64,000 nucleotides of DNA, from NCBI GenBank assembly GCA_041906305.1, contig JAYRJL010000001.1:1116001-1180000 (forward strand). The letters run 5' to 3'. Position 1 is the first letter of the stretch, and every line of letters begins with the position of its first letter. The notes beneath the pieces are model-generated. The model was given only the letters and a program-made list of their open reading frames with translations, searched no databases and was not told where the DNA came from. This document shows, piece after piece, positions 42,589 to 50,645 of the stretch. The position numbers were made by a program, and so were the translations under genes. Source of the DNA: SHVZ01 sp041906305. GTDB lineage: Bacteria > Pseudomonadota > Alphaproteobacteria > SHVZ01.

Positions 42589-43503
42589 ATGGCGCGGATG
42601 GTCGACGGCAAGGTCGTGGTGGTCACCGGGTCCGGCGGCGGCATCGGCAAGGCGATCGCACTGCTGATGGGCGCGCATGGCGCCAAGGTGGTGGTCAACG
42701 ACATCGGCGCCGCGCTCGACGGCTCGGGCCACGACGCCGGCCCCGCGGCGCTGACGGTGCGCGAGATCAAGGAAGCCGGCGGCGAGGCCGCGGCCAACAC
42801 CGACTCCGTCGCCGATCCCAAGGGCGCCGAGCGCCTGATCCAGACCGCTCTCGATTCCTTCGGTCGGGTCGATGCGGTGGTCAACAATGCCGGCATCCTG
42901 CGCGATCGCATCTTCCACCGGATGAGCCTGGAGGAATGGCGCGCCGTCATCGACGTGCATCTCAACGGCTCCTTCCACGTGTCGAAAGCCGCCGCCAATC
43001 ATTTCAAGGAGCAGGGCGCCGGCGCCTTCGTCCACTTCACCTCGACCTCCGGCCTGATCGGCAATCTGGGCCAGGCCAACTACTCGGCAGCGAAGCTCGG
43101 CATCGTCGGGCTTTCCAAGTCGATCGCGCTCGACATGGCGAAGTTCGGCGTGCGCTCGAACGCGATCGCGCCCTTCGCCTGGTCGCGCATGATCGGCTCG
43201 ATCCCGGCGACCGACGAGGCGCAGAAGGCGCGCATCGCCAAGCTGCAGAAGATGACGCCGGACAAGATCGCGCCGCTGGTCGTCTATCTCTGCTCGGACG
43301 CGGCGAAGGACGTCACCGGCCAGATCTTCTCGGTCCGCAACAACGAGATCTTCCTGATGAGTCAGCCGCGGCCGATCCGCTCGGTCCAGGCGGGGGAGGG
43401 ATGGACGCCGGAAGCGATCGCGGAGCATGCGATGCCGGCGCTGAAAGGCTCGTTCTACGATCTCGATGTCTCGGCCGACGTGTTCTCCTGGGATCCTGTC
43501 TGA
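42589..43503 (+). CDS. Short-chain dehydrogenase/reductase, 3-hydroxyacyl-CoA dehydrogenase type (HSD17B4-like)
   Basis: 304 residues. NAD site TGSGGGIGK (13-21), NNAG (99-102), and catalytic Ser152, Tyr165 and Lys169 in FTSTSGLIGNLGQANYSAAK. The insert after the first beta-alpha unit (NDIGAALDGSGHDAGPA) and the C-terminal extension (PKDVTG-like AKDVTGQIFSVRNNEIFLMSQ) match the dehydrogenase part of peroxisomal multifunctional enzyme type 2 and its bacterial homologues. GGAAGGAG lies upstream. The next gene, a MaoC hydratase, provides the second half of that enzyme as a separate protein. Confidence 0.9.
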   Translation: MARMVDGKVVVVTGSGGGIGKAIALLMGAHGAKVVVNDIGAALDGSGHDAGPAALTVREIKEAGGEAAANTDSVADPKGAERLIQTALDSFGRVDAVVNNAGILRDRIFHRMSLEEWRAVIDVHLNGSFHVSKAAANHFKEQGAGAFVHFTSTSGLIGNLGQANYSAAKLGIVGLSKSIALDMAKFGVRSNAIAPFAWSRMIGSIPATDEAQKARIAKLQKMTPDKIAPLVVYLCSDAAKDVTGQIFSVRNNEIFLMSQPRPIRSVQAGEGWTPEAIAEHAMPALKGSFYDLDVSADVFSWDPV

Positions 43504-44360
43504 TGCCGGTCGACGGAAAGCGTCTGCTTTCCTATGCCGTGCCGGAGATCGTCCAGGACCTGACCGTCCGCGACACGATCCTCTATGCGCTCTCCGTCGG
43601 TCTGGGCGCCGATCCGATGGACGCGGACCAGCTTCGCTTCGTGTACGAGGAGAAGCTTCAAGCGCTGCCGACGATGGCGGTCGTCCTGGGTTATCCCGGC
43701 TTCTGGCTGAAGGCGCCGGAGGTTGGCGTCGACTGGGTACGGCTCGTTCATGGCGAGCAGGGCATCCGCATCCACAAGCCGGTGCCGGTCGCGGGCCGCC
43801 TCGTCGGGCGCACCAAGCTGACCGGTCTCGTCGACAAGGGCGAAGGGAAGGGCGCGCTGCTCTATTCGGAGCGGGAGATCATCGACGCGTCCGGCGAGCT
43901 CGTGGCGACCCTGACCCAGACCACGTTCCTTCGTGGCGACGGCGGCTGCGGCGGATCGACGGGACCCGCGAAGCCGCCGCATCCCGAGCCGTCGCGCGGC
44001 CCGGACCTCTCCCTCGATCTGCCGACGAGCCCCTCCCAGGCGCTGCTCTATCGCCTCAACGGGGACGACAACCCGCTGCATGCCGATCCTGCCGTGGCGA
44101 GGGCCGCCGGCTTTCAGCGTCCGATCCTGCACGGCCTCGCGACTTTCGCGGTCGTCGGCCATGCGCTGCTGAAGGGACTTTGCGGTTATCGTCCGGAGCG
44201 TCTGAAGGCGATGGACGGACGGTTCAGCGCACCCGTCTATCCGGGTGAGACGCTGCGCACCGAGATCTGGCGCGAGTCCGGTGGTGTCGTCGCCTTCCGG
44301 GTGCGCGTGGTCGAACGCGACGTGGTCGTTCTCTCGAACGGACGCGCGGAGATCGCGTGA
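43503..44360 (+). CDS. MaoC-family (R)-specific enoyl-CoA hydratase, double hot-dog type
   Basis: 285 residues. The C-terminal hot-dog half has the hydratase-2 motif YRLNGDDNPLHADP (Asp and His catalytic), followed by GFQRPILHGLATF. The N-terminal half is a second, degenerate hot-dog domain, as in eukaryotic hydratase 2. The start overlaps the SDR stop by one base (TGATG). It hydrates trans-2-enoyl-CoA to (R)-3-hydroxyacyl-CoA, which the SDR upstream would oxidise, so together they form a beta-oxidation segment. Confidence 0.92.
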   Translation: MPVDGKRLLSYAVPEIVQDLTVRDTILYALSVGLGADPMDADQLRFVYEEKLQALPTMAVVLGYPGFWLKAPEVGVDWVRLVHGEQGIRIHKPVPVAGRLVGRTKLTGLVDKGEGKGALLYSEREIIDASGELVATLTQTTFLRGDGGCGGSTGPAKPPHPEPSRGPDLSLDLPTSPSQALLYRLNGDDNPLHADPAVARAAGFQRPILHGLATFAVVGHALLKGLCGYRPERLKAMDGRFSAPVYPGETLRTEIWRESGGVVAFRVRVVERDVVVLSNGRAEIA

Positions 44361-45571
44361 CCGGTACGCCTGCCCCGACGCCACGCTGGCTGCCGGGCTC
44401 GGTGCTGGCGACCTGCTTCCTGTTCGCGCTGATCGGGCGCGGCACCGGCGAGACCTTCAGCGTCTTCCTGCTGCCGCTGCAGCAGGCTTTCGGCTGGGAC
44501 CGGGCCCAGGTCACCGGCATCTACGGCATCTCGGCGCTGGCGATCGGCTTCGCCGGGCCGGTGGCCGGATACCTGATCGACCACCTGGGCCCTCGCTGGC
44601 TCTACGTCGTCGGGGCCGCGGCGCTGTTCGCGGCATATGCCGGTGCGGCCTATGCGACCGAGCTCTGGCACTTCTACCTGGCGCTCGGCATCTGCATCGG
44701 CTTCTCCTCGGCCTGCCTCGGCAACGTCGCGCAGACGCCGCTGATCGCGATCTGGTTCAAGGGCCGCGTGTCGACCGTGCTCGGCATCATCGGCGGCGCG
44801 ACGGGCATCGGCGCCCTGATCTTTGCGCCGATGGCGCAGGTGCTGATCGATCATTACGGCTATCGCGTCGCCTATGGGGGGCTCGCCGGTGTGGCGCTGC
44901 TGCTCGTCATTCCCCTGGCTTTCCTTCCCTGGGCGCGCATCCAGGCCGGGAGGGACGGCACGGGGCCGGGCCCGGCGGCGACCGACTGGAGCATCCGGCG
45001 CGCGATCACCGAGCCGGTGATATGGGCGATGTTCGCGGTCTATTTCCTCACCTCGACCGCGATCTCGGTGATCCAGCCGCAGATGGTGGCCTACTTGGTC
45101 GAGGTCGGGTTCTCGTCCTTGACCTCGGCGACCGCGGTCGGCTTCGCCGGCCTCTCGGCCTCGGTCGGCATGGTGATCTTCGGCTATATTGCCGACCGCA
45201 TCGGTCGGCGCCTCACCTTGTCGCTGAGCTATCTCTCGACCGCGATCGGCCTTGGCGTGCTGGCCTTGATGGCGATATGGCCGAGCCCGGTGCTGCTGGT
45301 TCTCTATGTGCTGACCTTCGGCCTCTCCCTCGGATCGCGCGGTCCGCTGATCGCGTCCCTCGCCCAGCGAATCTATGCGGGATCGACACTCGGCCGCGTG
45401 CTGGGCTTCCTGGTGATCGGCATGGGCACCGGCACCGCCTTCGGCGCCTGGATCGGCGGGACGCTGCACGACTACTACGGCGGCTACCAGGCGAACTTCG
45501 TCGTCGCCTGGGCCTGTATCGCGCTGGCGCTCACGCCCTGGTGGGTCTCGCCGCGGCTACGCCGGCTTTGA
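44357..45571 (+). CDS. Major facilitator superfamily transporter
   Basis: 404 residues with twelve membrane helices. The loop 2-3 signature reads GPVAGYLIDHLGPRW and the matching loop 8-9 reads GYIADRIGRRL. The family resembles MFS carriers for monocarboxylates and aromatic or organic acids. GTG overlaps the MaoC stop (GTGA), so SDR, MaoC and MFS form one operon, and the transporter may import the acid that is degraded. It overlaps the convergent ubiK gene by 15 bases. Confidence 0.9.
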   Translation: MTGTPAPTPRWLPGSVLATCFLFALIGRGTGETFSVFLLPLQQAFGWDRAQVTGIYGISALAIGFAGPVAGYLIDHLGPRWLYVVGAAALFAAYAGAAYATELWHFYLALGICIGFSSACLGNVAQTPLIAIWFKGRVSTVLGIIGGATGIGALIFAPMAQVLIDHYGYRVAYGGLAGVALLLVIPLAFLPWARIQAGRDGTGPGPAATDWSIRRAITEPVIWAMFAVYFLTSTAISVIQPQMVAYLVEVGFSSLTSATAVGFAGLSASVGMVIFGYIADRIGRRLTLSLSYLSTAIGLGVLALMAIWPSPVLLVLYVLTFGLSLGSRGPLIASLAQRIYAGSTLGRVLGFLVIGMGTGTAFGAWIGGTLHDYYGGYQANFVVAWACIALALTPWWVSPRLRRL

Positions 45572-45829
45572 TCCGGATTTGAGGGCTGCGACCTCGGCCT
45601 CCAGCTTGGCGACGCGGGCCGCCAGGGCCTCCTGCTCCGACCGGGCGGTCGCCGTCATTTCCTTCACGGCCTCGTAGTCGTCGCGGGTCACGAGGTTCAT
45701 CTCGACCAGCAGGCGTTCCAGCTGGGCCTTGAACCGGGCCTCGACCTCCTGGCGCATGGCGGCGGCGGTGCCGATGGCGTTGGTCGCGAGCTTGGCGAGG
45801 TCGTCGAGGATTCGGTTGTCGGTCTGCAT
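45557..45829 (-). CDS. ubiK: UbiK-like ubiquinone biosynthesis accessory factor (YqiC/BMFP family)
   Basis: 90 residues beginning MQTDNRILDDLAKLATNAIG, the typical start of this family. The N-terminal amphipathic helix and the C-terminal coiled coil (EALAARVAKLEAEVAAL) that trimerises are both visible. In enterobacteria UbiK supports aerobic ubiquinone synthesis. GGAGA lies 7 bases before the ATG. Confidence 0.85.
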   Translation of the reverse strand: MQTDNRILDDLAKLATNAIGTAAAMRQEVEARFKAQLERLLVEMNLVTRDDYEAVKEMTATARSEQEALAARVAKLEAEVAALKSGSKPA

Positions 45830-45866
45830 TTTGGATCTCCTGGCGGCCCATTCTGACCGGGGTACG

Positions 45867-45895
45867 TTGCCGGTCGCAAGCCCAACGCCTATAAA
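45867..45895 (+). promoter_or_regulatory. Promoter of hldD, predicted leaderless
   Basis: TTGCCG (45867-45872), 17-base spacer, TATAAA (45890-45895). The ATG follows after 7 bases without any ribosome site, so the transcript should start at or within a base or two of the start codon. Confidence 0.6.
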
Positions 45896-45902
45896 GCGGC
45901 GC

Positions 45903-46871
45903 ATGTTCCTGGTCACCGGCGGCGCCGGCTTCATCGGCTCCAACCTGGTTGCGGCGCTCGAGGCGCAGGGCGCCGAGGTCGCCGTCTGCGACCGGCTCGG
46001 CCACGACGACAAATGGCGGAACTTAGGCAAACGCGAACTCGCCGACCTGTTCCCGCCCGAGCGCCTGATGGATTGGCTCAAGGGCCGGAAGCTCGACGGC
46101 ATCTACCACATGGGCGCGATCTCGACGACGACCGAGACCGATGCCGACCTGATCCTGTCACAGAACTTCTCGGCCTCGCTCGACCTCTGGAACTGGTGCG
46201 CGGACGCCCGCGTGCCTTTCGTCTACGCGTCCTCGGCGGCGACCTATGGCGACGGCACGGCCGGCTTCGACGACGACCAGAGCCCTGAGGCGCTTGCGCG
46301 GCTCCATCCGCTGAACGCCTATGGCTGGTCGAAGCACCTGTTCGACCGCCGCGCGATCCGCCTCGCGAGCCAGGGCCGGAAGCCGCCGCGCTGGGCGGGC
46401 CTCAAGTTCTTCAACGTCTACGGCCCGAACGAGTACCACAAGGGAAGCCAGCTCTCGGTCGCCTGGCAGATCCACCAGCGGGTGAAATCGGGCGAGCCGG
46501 CACGTCTCTTCAAGTCGTACGAGGCCAAGTATCCCGACGGCGGCCAGCTCCGAGACTTCGTCTGGGTCGGCGACTGCGTCGACGTGGCGCTCTGGGTCCA
46601 GGGCAACGCCGACGGGATATTCAACGTTGGTAGCGGGGAGGCTCGCAGCTTCGCGGACCTGGCGAAAGCCGTGTTCCGCGCCTCCAACCGCGAGCCCCAG
46701 ATCACCTTCGTCGACATGCCGGAAGCGATGCGCGACCGCTATCAGTACTTCACCCGATCGAACCCGGAGAAGCTGCGCCGCGCCGGTTACGCCAAGCCGT
46801 TCACGCAGCTAGAGGATGGTGTCGGGCGCTATGTCCGCGACTACCTCGTCAAGCAGGACCCGTACCTCTGA
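45903..46871 (+). CDS. hldD: ADP-L-glycero-D-manno-heptose 6-epimerase
   Basis: 322 residues. NADP motif TGGAGFIGSNL at the N-terminus, YHMGAISTTTETD, catalytic Ser in YASSAATYG, and the Tyr/Lys pair in NAYGWSKHLFD. Further HldD hallmarks are FNVYGPNEYHKG and RDFVWVGDCVDV. It makes the heptose precursor of the LPS inner core. One base shared with lgt (TGATG), so the two may be co-translated. Confidence 0.95.
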   Translation: MFLVTGGAGFIGSNLVAALEAQGAEVAVCDRLGHDDKWRNLGKRELADLFPPERLMDWLKGRKLDGIYHMGAISTTTETDADLILSQNFSASLDLWNWCADARVPFVYASSAATYGDGTAGFDDDQSPEALARLHPLNAYGWSKHLFDRRAIRLASQGRKPPRWAGLKFFNVYGPNEYHKGSQLSVAWQIHQRVKSGEPARLFKSYEAKYPDGGQLRDFVWVGDCVDVALWVQGNADGIFNVGSGEARSFADLAKAVFRASNREPQITFVDMPEAMRDRYQYFTRSNPEKLRRAGYAKPFTQLEDGVGRYVRDYLVKQDPYL

Positions 46872-47656
46872 TGCTGACGATCGCCTTCCCGATGGTCGAT
46901 CCGGTCGCGGTCTCGCTCGGACCGTTCGTCGTCCGCTGGTACGCGCTGGCGTACATCGCGGGCCTGCTGCTGGGCTGGCGCTACTGCCGCTACCTGGCGG
47001 CCAAGGGCGGGCCGGTCTCTCCCGACGCCTTCGACGACTTCCTGACCTGGGCGACCTTCGGCGTCGTGCTCGGCGGCCGTATCGGCTACGTGCTGTTCTA
47101 CAAGCCGGACTATTTCCTCACCCATCCGCTCGAGATCCTCGAGGTCTGGAATGGCGGCATGTCCTATCACGGCGGCATGCTCGGCGTGCTGGTGGCGATC
47201 TTCGTCTTCGCGCGTAAGCGCGGGATCTCCGGACTCGCGCTCGGCGACCTGGTCGCCGCGGCGACGCCGATCGGCCTTTTCTTCGGCCGCCTCGCCAACT
47301 TCATCAACGCCGAGCTTTATGGTCGCCCGACCGACGTTCCGTGGGCGATGGTGTTCCCGACAGGCGGGCCGGAGCCGCGTCATCCGAGCCAGCTCTATGA
47401 AGCCTGTCTTGAGGGCCTCGTCCTGTTCGTGGTGCTCGCCTGGCTCAGCAGGAAGCCGGAGCTGCGCGCGCGCCATGGCCTGATCGGCGGCGTCTTCCTC
47501 GCCGGATACGGAATCGCCCGCATCATCGGCGAGACCTTCCGCGAGCCCGATGCCTTCATCGGCTTTCTCTCCTTCGGCACGACCTGGGGCCAGTGGCTTT
47601 CGGTGCCCATGGTGGTTGCCGGCGTCGTCCTGGTCATGAGGGCCAAGCGCGCGTGA
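46871..47656 (+). CDS. lgt: Prolipoprotein diacylglyceryl transferase
   Basis: 261 residues, about seven membrane helices. The signature GRLANFINAELYGRPTDVPW with the catalytic Arg is at about 140-159; WYALAYIAGLLLG and MSYHGGMLG with the essential His are also present. It attaches diacylglycerol to the lipobox Cys of lipoproteins in the inner membrane, including those encoded at 9549 and 55498. It overlaps the methyltransferase start by four bases. Confidence 0.97.
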   Translation: MLTIAFPMVDPVAVSLGPFVVRWYALAYIAGLLLGWRYCRYLAAKGGPVSPDAFDDFLTWATFGVVLGGRIGYVLFYKPDYFLTHPLEILEVWNGGMSYHGGMLGVLVAIFVFARKRGISGLALGDLVAAATPIGLFFGRLANFINAELYGRPTDVPWAMVFPTGGPEPRHPSQLYEACLEGLVLFVVLAWLSRKPELRARHGLIGGVFLAGYGIARIIGETFREPDAFIGFLSFGTTWGQWLSVPMVVAGVVLVMRAKRA

Positions 47657-48708
47657 GCCTGGAAGAGCGGCTGAAACGTCGCATCCGCGCGTTCGGGCCG
47701 ATCACGCTCGCCGACTACATGGCGGCGGCCCTGACCGACGAGGCCGAGGGGTACTATCGCCGCCGCGATCCGCTGGGCGCGTCCGGCGACTTCGTCACCG
47801 CCCCCGAGGTTTCCCAGGTCTTCGGCGAGCTGATCGGTGCCTGGACGGCGATCTCCTGGCAGCAGATGGGGAGCCCGGATCCTTTTCTTCTCGTAGAGAT
47901 CGGCCCCGGCCGCGGCACGCTTATGGCCGACGCGCTCCGCGCGACGAAGGCGGTTCCGGGATTCCATCGGGCGATCCGACTGCACTTGGTCGAGGTCGGC
48001 GAGCGGCTGATGGAGCGTCAGCGCGCCGCCCTCGCCGGCTGGGATGTCACCTGGCATGCCGAGCTCGGCGACGTGCCCGACGGTCCCGCCGTCGTGCTGG
48101 CCAACGAGTTCCTCGACACGCTGCCCATCCGTCAGCTCGTGCGCGACGGCAGCGGCTGGGAGGAACGGATGGTCGGGCTTCGCGACGACGAGCTCGTCTA
48201 CGTGTTCGGGCCGACGGCGCTATCGGGCCTGGTGCCTCCGGTACTCGCCGACTCGCTGCCGGGAACGACGGTCGAGGTCTCGCCGGCGCGAATCGCGGTG
48301 GTGGATCTGCTGTCGCGCCGTCTGGTGGACCAGGGCGGTGCGGCCCTCCTGATCGACTACGGCCCGCCGGAGAGCCGCGCCGGCGGCACCTTCCAGGCGA
48401 TCCGCGCGCACAAGACCTGGCCGCCCCTCGCCGAGCCGGGCACCGCCGACATCACGTCCCATGTCGACTTCGGCGAGCTGGTGCGTGCCGCGCACCTTGC
48501 CGGCGCGGCCGTTCACGGACCCGTAGGGCAGGGACTTCTCCTGGAACGGCTGGGGATCCGGCAGCGCGCCGACCGGCTCGCCCAGCGCGACGCCTCGATG
48601 CCCGAGGCGCTTGCGCGCTTGATCGACTTCGACCAAATGGGCACCTTGTTCCAGGCGATCGCGATCACGCATCCCGGCTTGCCGACACCCGCCGGCTTCG
48701 AGACCTGA
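47653..48708 (+). CDS. Class I SAM-dependent methyltransferase, MidA/NDUFAF7 family
   Basis: 351 residues. GDFVTAPEVSQVFGEL, EIGPGRGTLMADALR (SAM motif), ANEFLDTLPIRQ and LLIDYGP are hallmarks of the MidA family. The mitochondrial homologue NDUFAF7 methylates an arginine of complex I subunit NDUFS2; a similar role in bacteria is inferred. GTG start overlaps lgt (GTGA). The order lgt-midA-pgeF is common in alphaproteobacteria. Confidence 0.92.
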   Translation: MSLEERLKRRIRAFGPITLADYMAAALTDEAEGYYRRRDPLGASGDFVTAPEVSQVFGELIGAWTAISWQQMGSPDPFLLVEIGPGRGTLMADALRATKAVPGFHRAIRLHLVEVGERLMERQRAALAGWDVTWHAELGDVPDGPAVVLANEFLDTLPIRQLVRDGSGWEERMVGLRDDELVYVFGPTALSGLVPPVLADSLPGTTVEVSPARIAVVDLLSRRLVDQGGAALLIDYGPPESRAGGTFQAIRAHKTWPPLAEPGTADITSHVDFGELVRAAHLAGAAVHGPVGQGLLLERLGIRQRADRLAQRDASMPEALARLIDFDQMGTLFQAIAITHPGLPTPAGFET

Positions 48709-48715
48709 CCTCCGC

Positions 48716-49486
48716 ATGACCACGCCTCATCTCGTCGCCGATACGCTCTGCCACAAGGACATCGTCCACGGCTTCTTCGGCCGGCAGGGCGGGGTCAGCG
48801 ACGGTCCCTTCGATTCCCTCAACTGCGCGCTCACCACCGGCGACCGCATGGAGGACATCGGCGAGAATCGCCGCCGCGTCGCCGACACGCTCGGCGTCGC
48901 CCTGATGGCCTCGGCCTTCCAGGTGCACGGCAACGCCGTGGTCGAAGTGACAGAGCCCTGGGCGATGGATGCGCGGCCGAAGGCCGACGGCATGGTGACC
49001 CGCGTGCCGGGCCTGGCGCTCGGCATCCTCACCGCCGATTGCGGGCCTCTGCTGTTCGCCGATGCAGAGGCCGGCGTCGTCGGCGCGGCGCATGCCGGCT
49101 GGCGCGGTGCGAACCTGGGCATCGCCGAGGCGACCGTCGAGGCGATGACCAAGCTCGGCGCCGATCCGAGTCGCATCGACGCGGCGCTCGGCCCCTGCAT
49201 CGGGCAGGCGAGCTACGAGGTCGGGCCGGAGTTCCCAGGGCCGTTCCTCGCCGAGGATCCTGGGCATGCCCGTTTCTTCAAGCCCGGAGTGCGCGAAGGC
49301 CGGCACATGTTCGACCTCCAGGGCTACATCGTGAACCGCCTGGAGAAGCTCGGGCTCAAGTCCGTGACCTCGCTCGGGCGCGACACCTGCGCCGAGGCGG
49401 ATCGCTTCTTCAGCTATCGCCGGACCTGCCTCGCGGGGGAGAAGAAGTTCGGCTGCGAAGTCTCGGCGATCGCGATAAGGAGCTGA
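48716..49486 (+). CDS. pgeF: Peptidoglycan editing factor PgeF (YfiH/laccase-domain family)
   Basis: 256 residues. The metal and active-site features are visible: VHGFFGRQGGVS, QVHGNAV (His), TADCGPLLF (Cys), AAHAGWRGA (His) and GPCIGQASYEVG. PgeF removes wrongly incorporated L-Ser from muropeptide precursors and homologues act as purine nucleosidases. It lies 7 bases after the methyltransferase gene. Confidence 0.93.
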   Translation: MTTPHLVADTLCHKDIVHGFFGRQGGVSDGPFDSLNCALTTGDRMEDIGENRRRVADTLGVALMASAFQVHGNAVVEVTEPWAMDARPKADGMVTRVPGLALGILTADCGPLLFADAEAGVVGAAHAGWRGANLGIAEATVEAMTKLGADPSRIDAALGPCIGQASYEVGPEFPGPFLAEDPGHARFFKPGVREGRHMFDLQGYIVNRLEKLGLKSVTSLGRDTCAEADRFFSYRRTCLAGEKKFGCEVSAIAIRS

Positions 49487-49490
49487 TCCG

Positions 49491-50645
49491 ATGGCGCTCC
49501 ACTTCTCGGCTGAGGAACTGGCGGAGAGGCGGGCGCGAACGATCGCCTCGATGCAGGTTCAGGGCCTCGACGGCCTCCTGATGTTCCGCCAGGAGAGCAT
49601 GTACTACCTGACCGGCTACGACACCTTCGGCTTCGTGTTCTTCCAGTGCCTCTATCTCGGCGTCGACGGTCGCATGGTCCTGCTGACGCGCTCGGCCGAT
49701 CTCAGGCAGGCGCAGCAGACCTCGGTCATCGACGACATCCGCATCTGGGTCGATCGCGACGGCGCTTCGCCGGCAACCGACCTCATGGCCATCCTCGACG
49801 AGAAGGGTTGTCGCGGGAGGCGCCTCGGCGTCGAGTGGGAGGCCTATGGCCTGACCGCGCGGAACGGCCGCCGTCTGTCCGAAGTGCTCGACGGTTTCTG
49901 CAGGCTGGAAGAAGCCTCGGAACTGGTGAGCAGGCTCCGGATCGTGAAGAGCCCCGCCGAGATCGCGTATGTCCGGAAGGCCGCCGCGCTCACCGACGAC
50001 GCGCTGGATGCCGGCATGGCGGTGATCCGCCCCGGTGCCGACGAAGGCGACGTGCTGGCGGCGATGCAGGGCGCGGTGTTCAAGGGCGGCGGCGACTATT
50101 CCGGCAATCCCTTTATCATCGGCTCGGGCGAAGGCGCGCTGCTCTGCCGTTACTTCTCCGGCCGGCGGCGCCTCGATGCGCAAGATCAACTCACGCTCGA
50201 GTTCGCCGGCGCCTATCGGCTCTATCATTCGGCGCTGATGCGGACGGTGCGCATCGGCAAGCCCGTGCAGCGCCAGATGGACATGCACGCCGCCTGCCGC
50301 GAGGCGCTGCAGGCCTGCGAGGAGGCGCTCAAGCCCGGCGAGCCGATCGGCAAGGTGTTCGATGCGCATGCCCGTGTCTTCGATCGCCTGGGCCTCGGCG
50401 CGCATCGGCTGAACGCCTGCGGCTACAGCCTCGGCGCGCTGTTCCAGCCGAACTGGATGGACTGGCCGATGCTCTATACGCGCAATCCAGTGATCGCCGA
50501 GCCAGGCATGGTCTTCTTCATCCACATGATCCTGATGGACTCGGATTCGGGCCTCGCGATGACGCTCGGCCGAACCAGCCTGGTCGGCGAGCGAGGGGCC
50601 GAGCCGCTGTCGAAGGCTTCCCTCGATCCTCTGATCGTCGGTTAG
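49491..50645 (+). CDS. M24-fold hydrolase, creatinase/ectoine-hydrolase-like, without canonical metal ligands
   Basis: 384 residues with an N-terminal creatinase domain (about 12-145) and a C-terminal pita-bread domain (about 155-375). In metal aminopeptidases five ligands (D, D, H, E, E) are expected; here those positions read E237 (LEFAG), H246 (YHSALMRT), Y312 (GYSLGA), H345 (FFIHMIL) and G360 (TLGRTSLV). The pattern recalls metal-independent creatinase and ectoine hydrolase DoeA, so a C-N hydrolase rather than a peptidase is likely. AAGGAG lies 8 bases before ATG. Often mislabelled Xaa-Pro peptidase. Confidence 0.82.
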   Translation: MALHFSAEELAERRARTIASMQVQGLDGLLMFRQESMYYLTGYDTFGFVFFQCLYLGVDGRMVLLTRSADLRQAQQTSVIDDIRIWVDRDGASPATDLMAILDEKGCRGRRLGVEWEAYGLTARNGRRLSEVLDGFCRLEEASELVSRLRIVKSPAEIAYVRKAAALTDDALDAGMAVIRPGADEGDVLAAMQGAVFKGGGDYSGNPFIIGSGEGALLCRYFSGRRRLDAQDQLTLEFAGAYRLYHSALMRTVRIGKPVQRQMDMHAACREALQACEEALKPGEPIGKVFDAHARVFDRLGLGAHRLNACGYSLGALFQPNWMDWPMLYTRNPVIAEPGMVFFIHMILMDSDSGLAMTLGRTSLVGERGAEPLSKASLDPLIVG

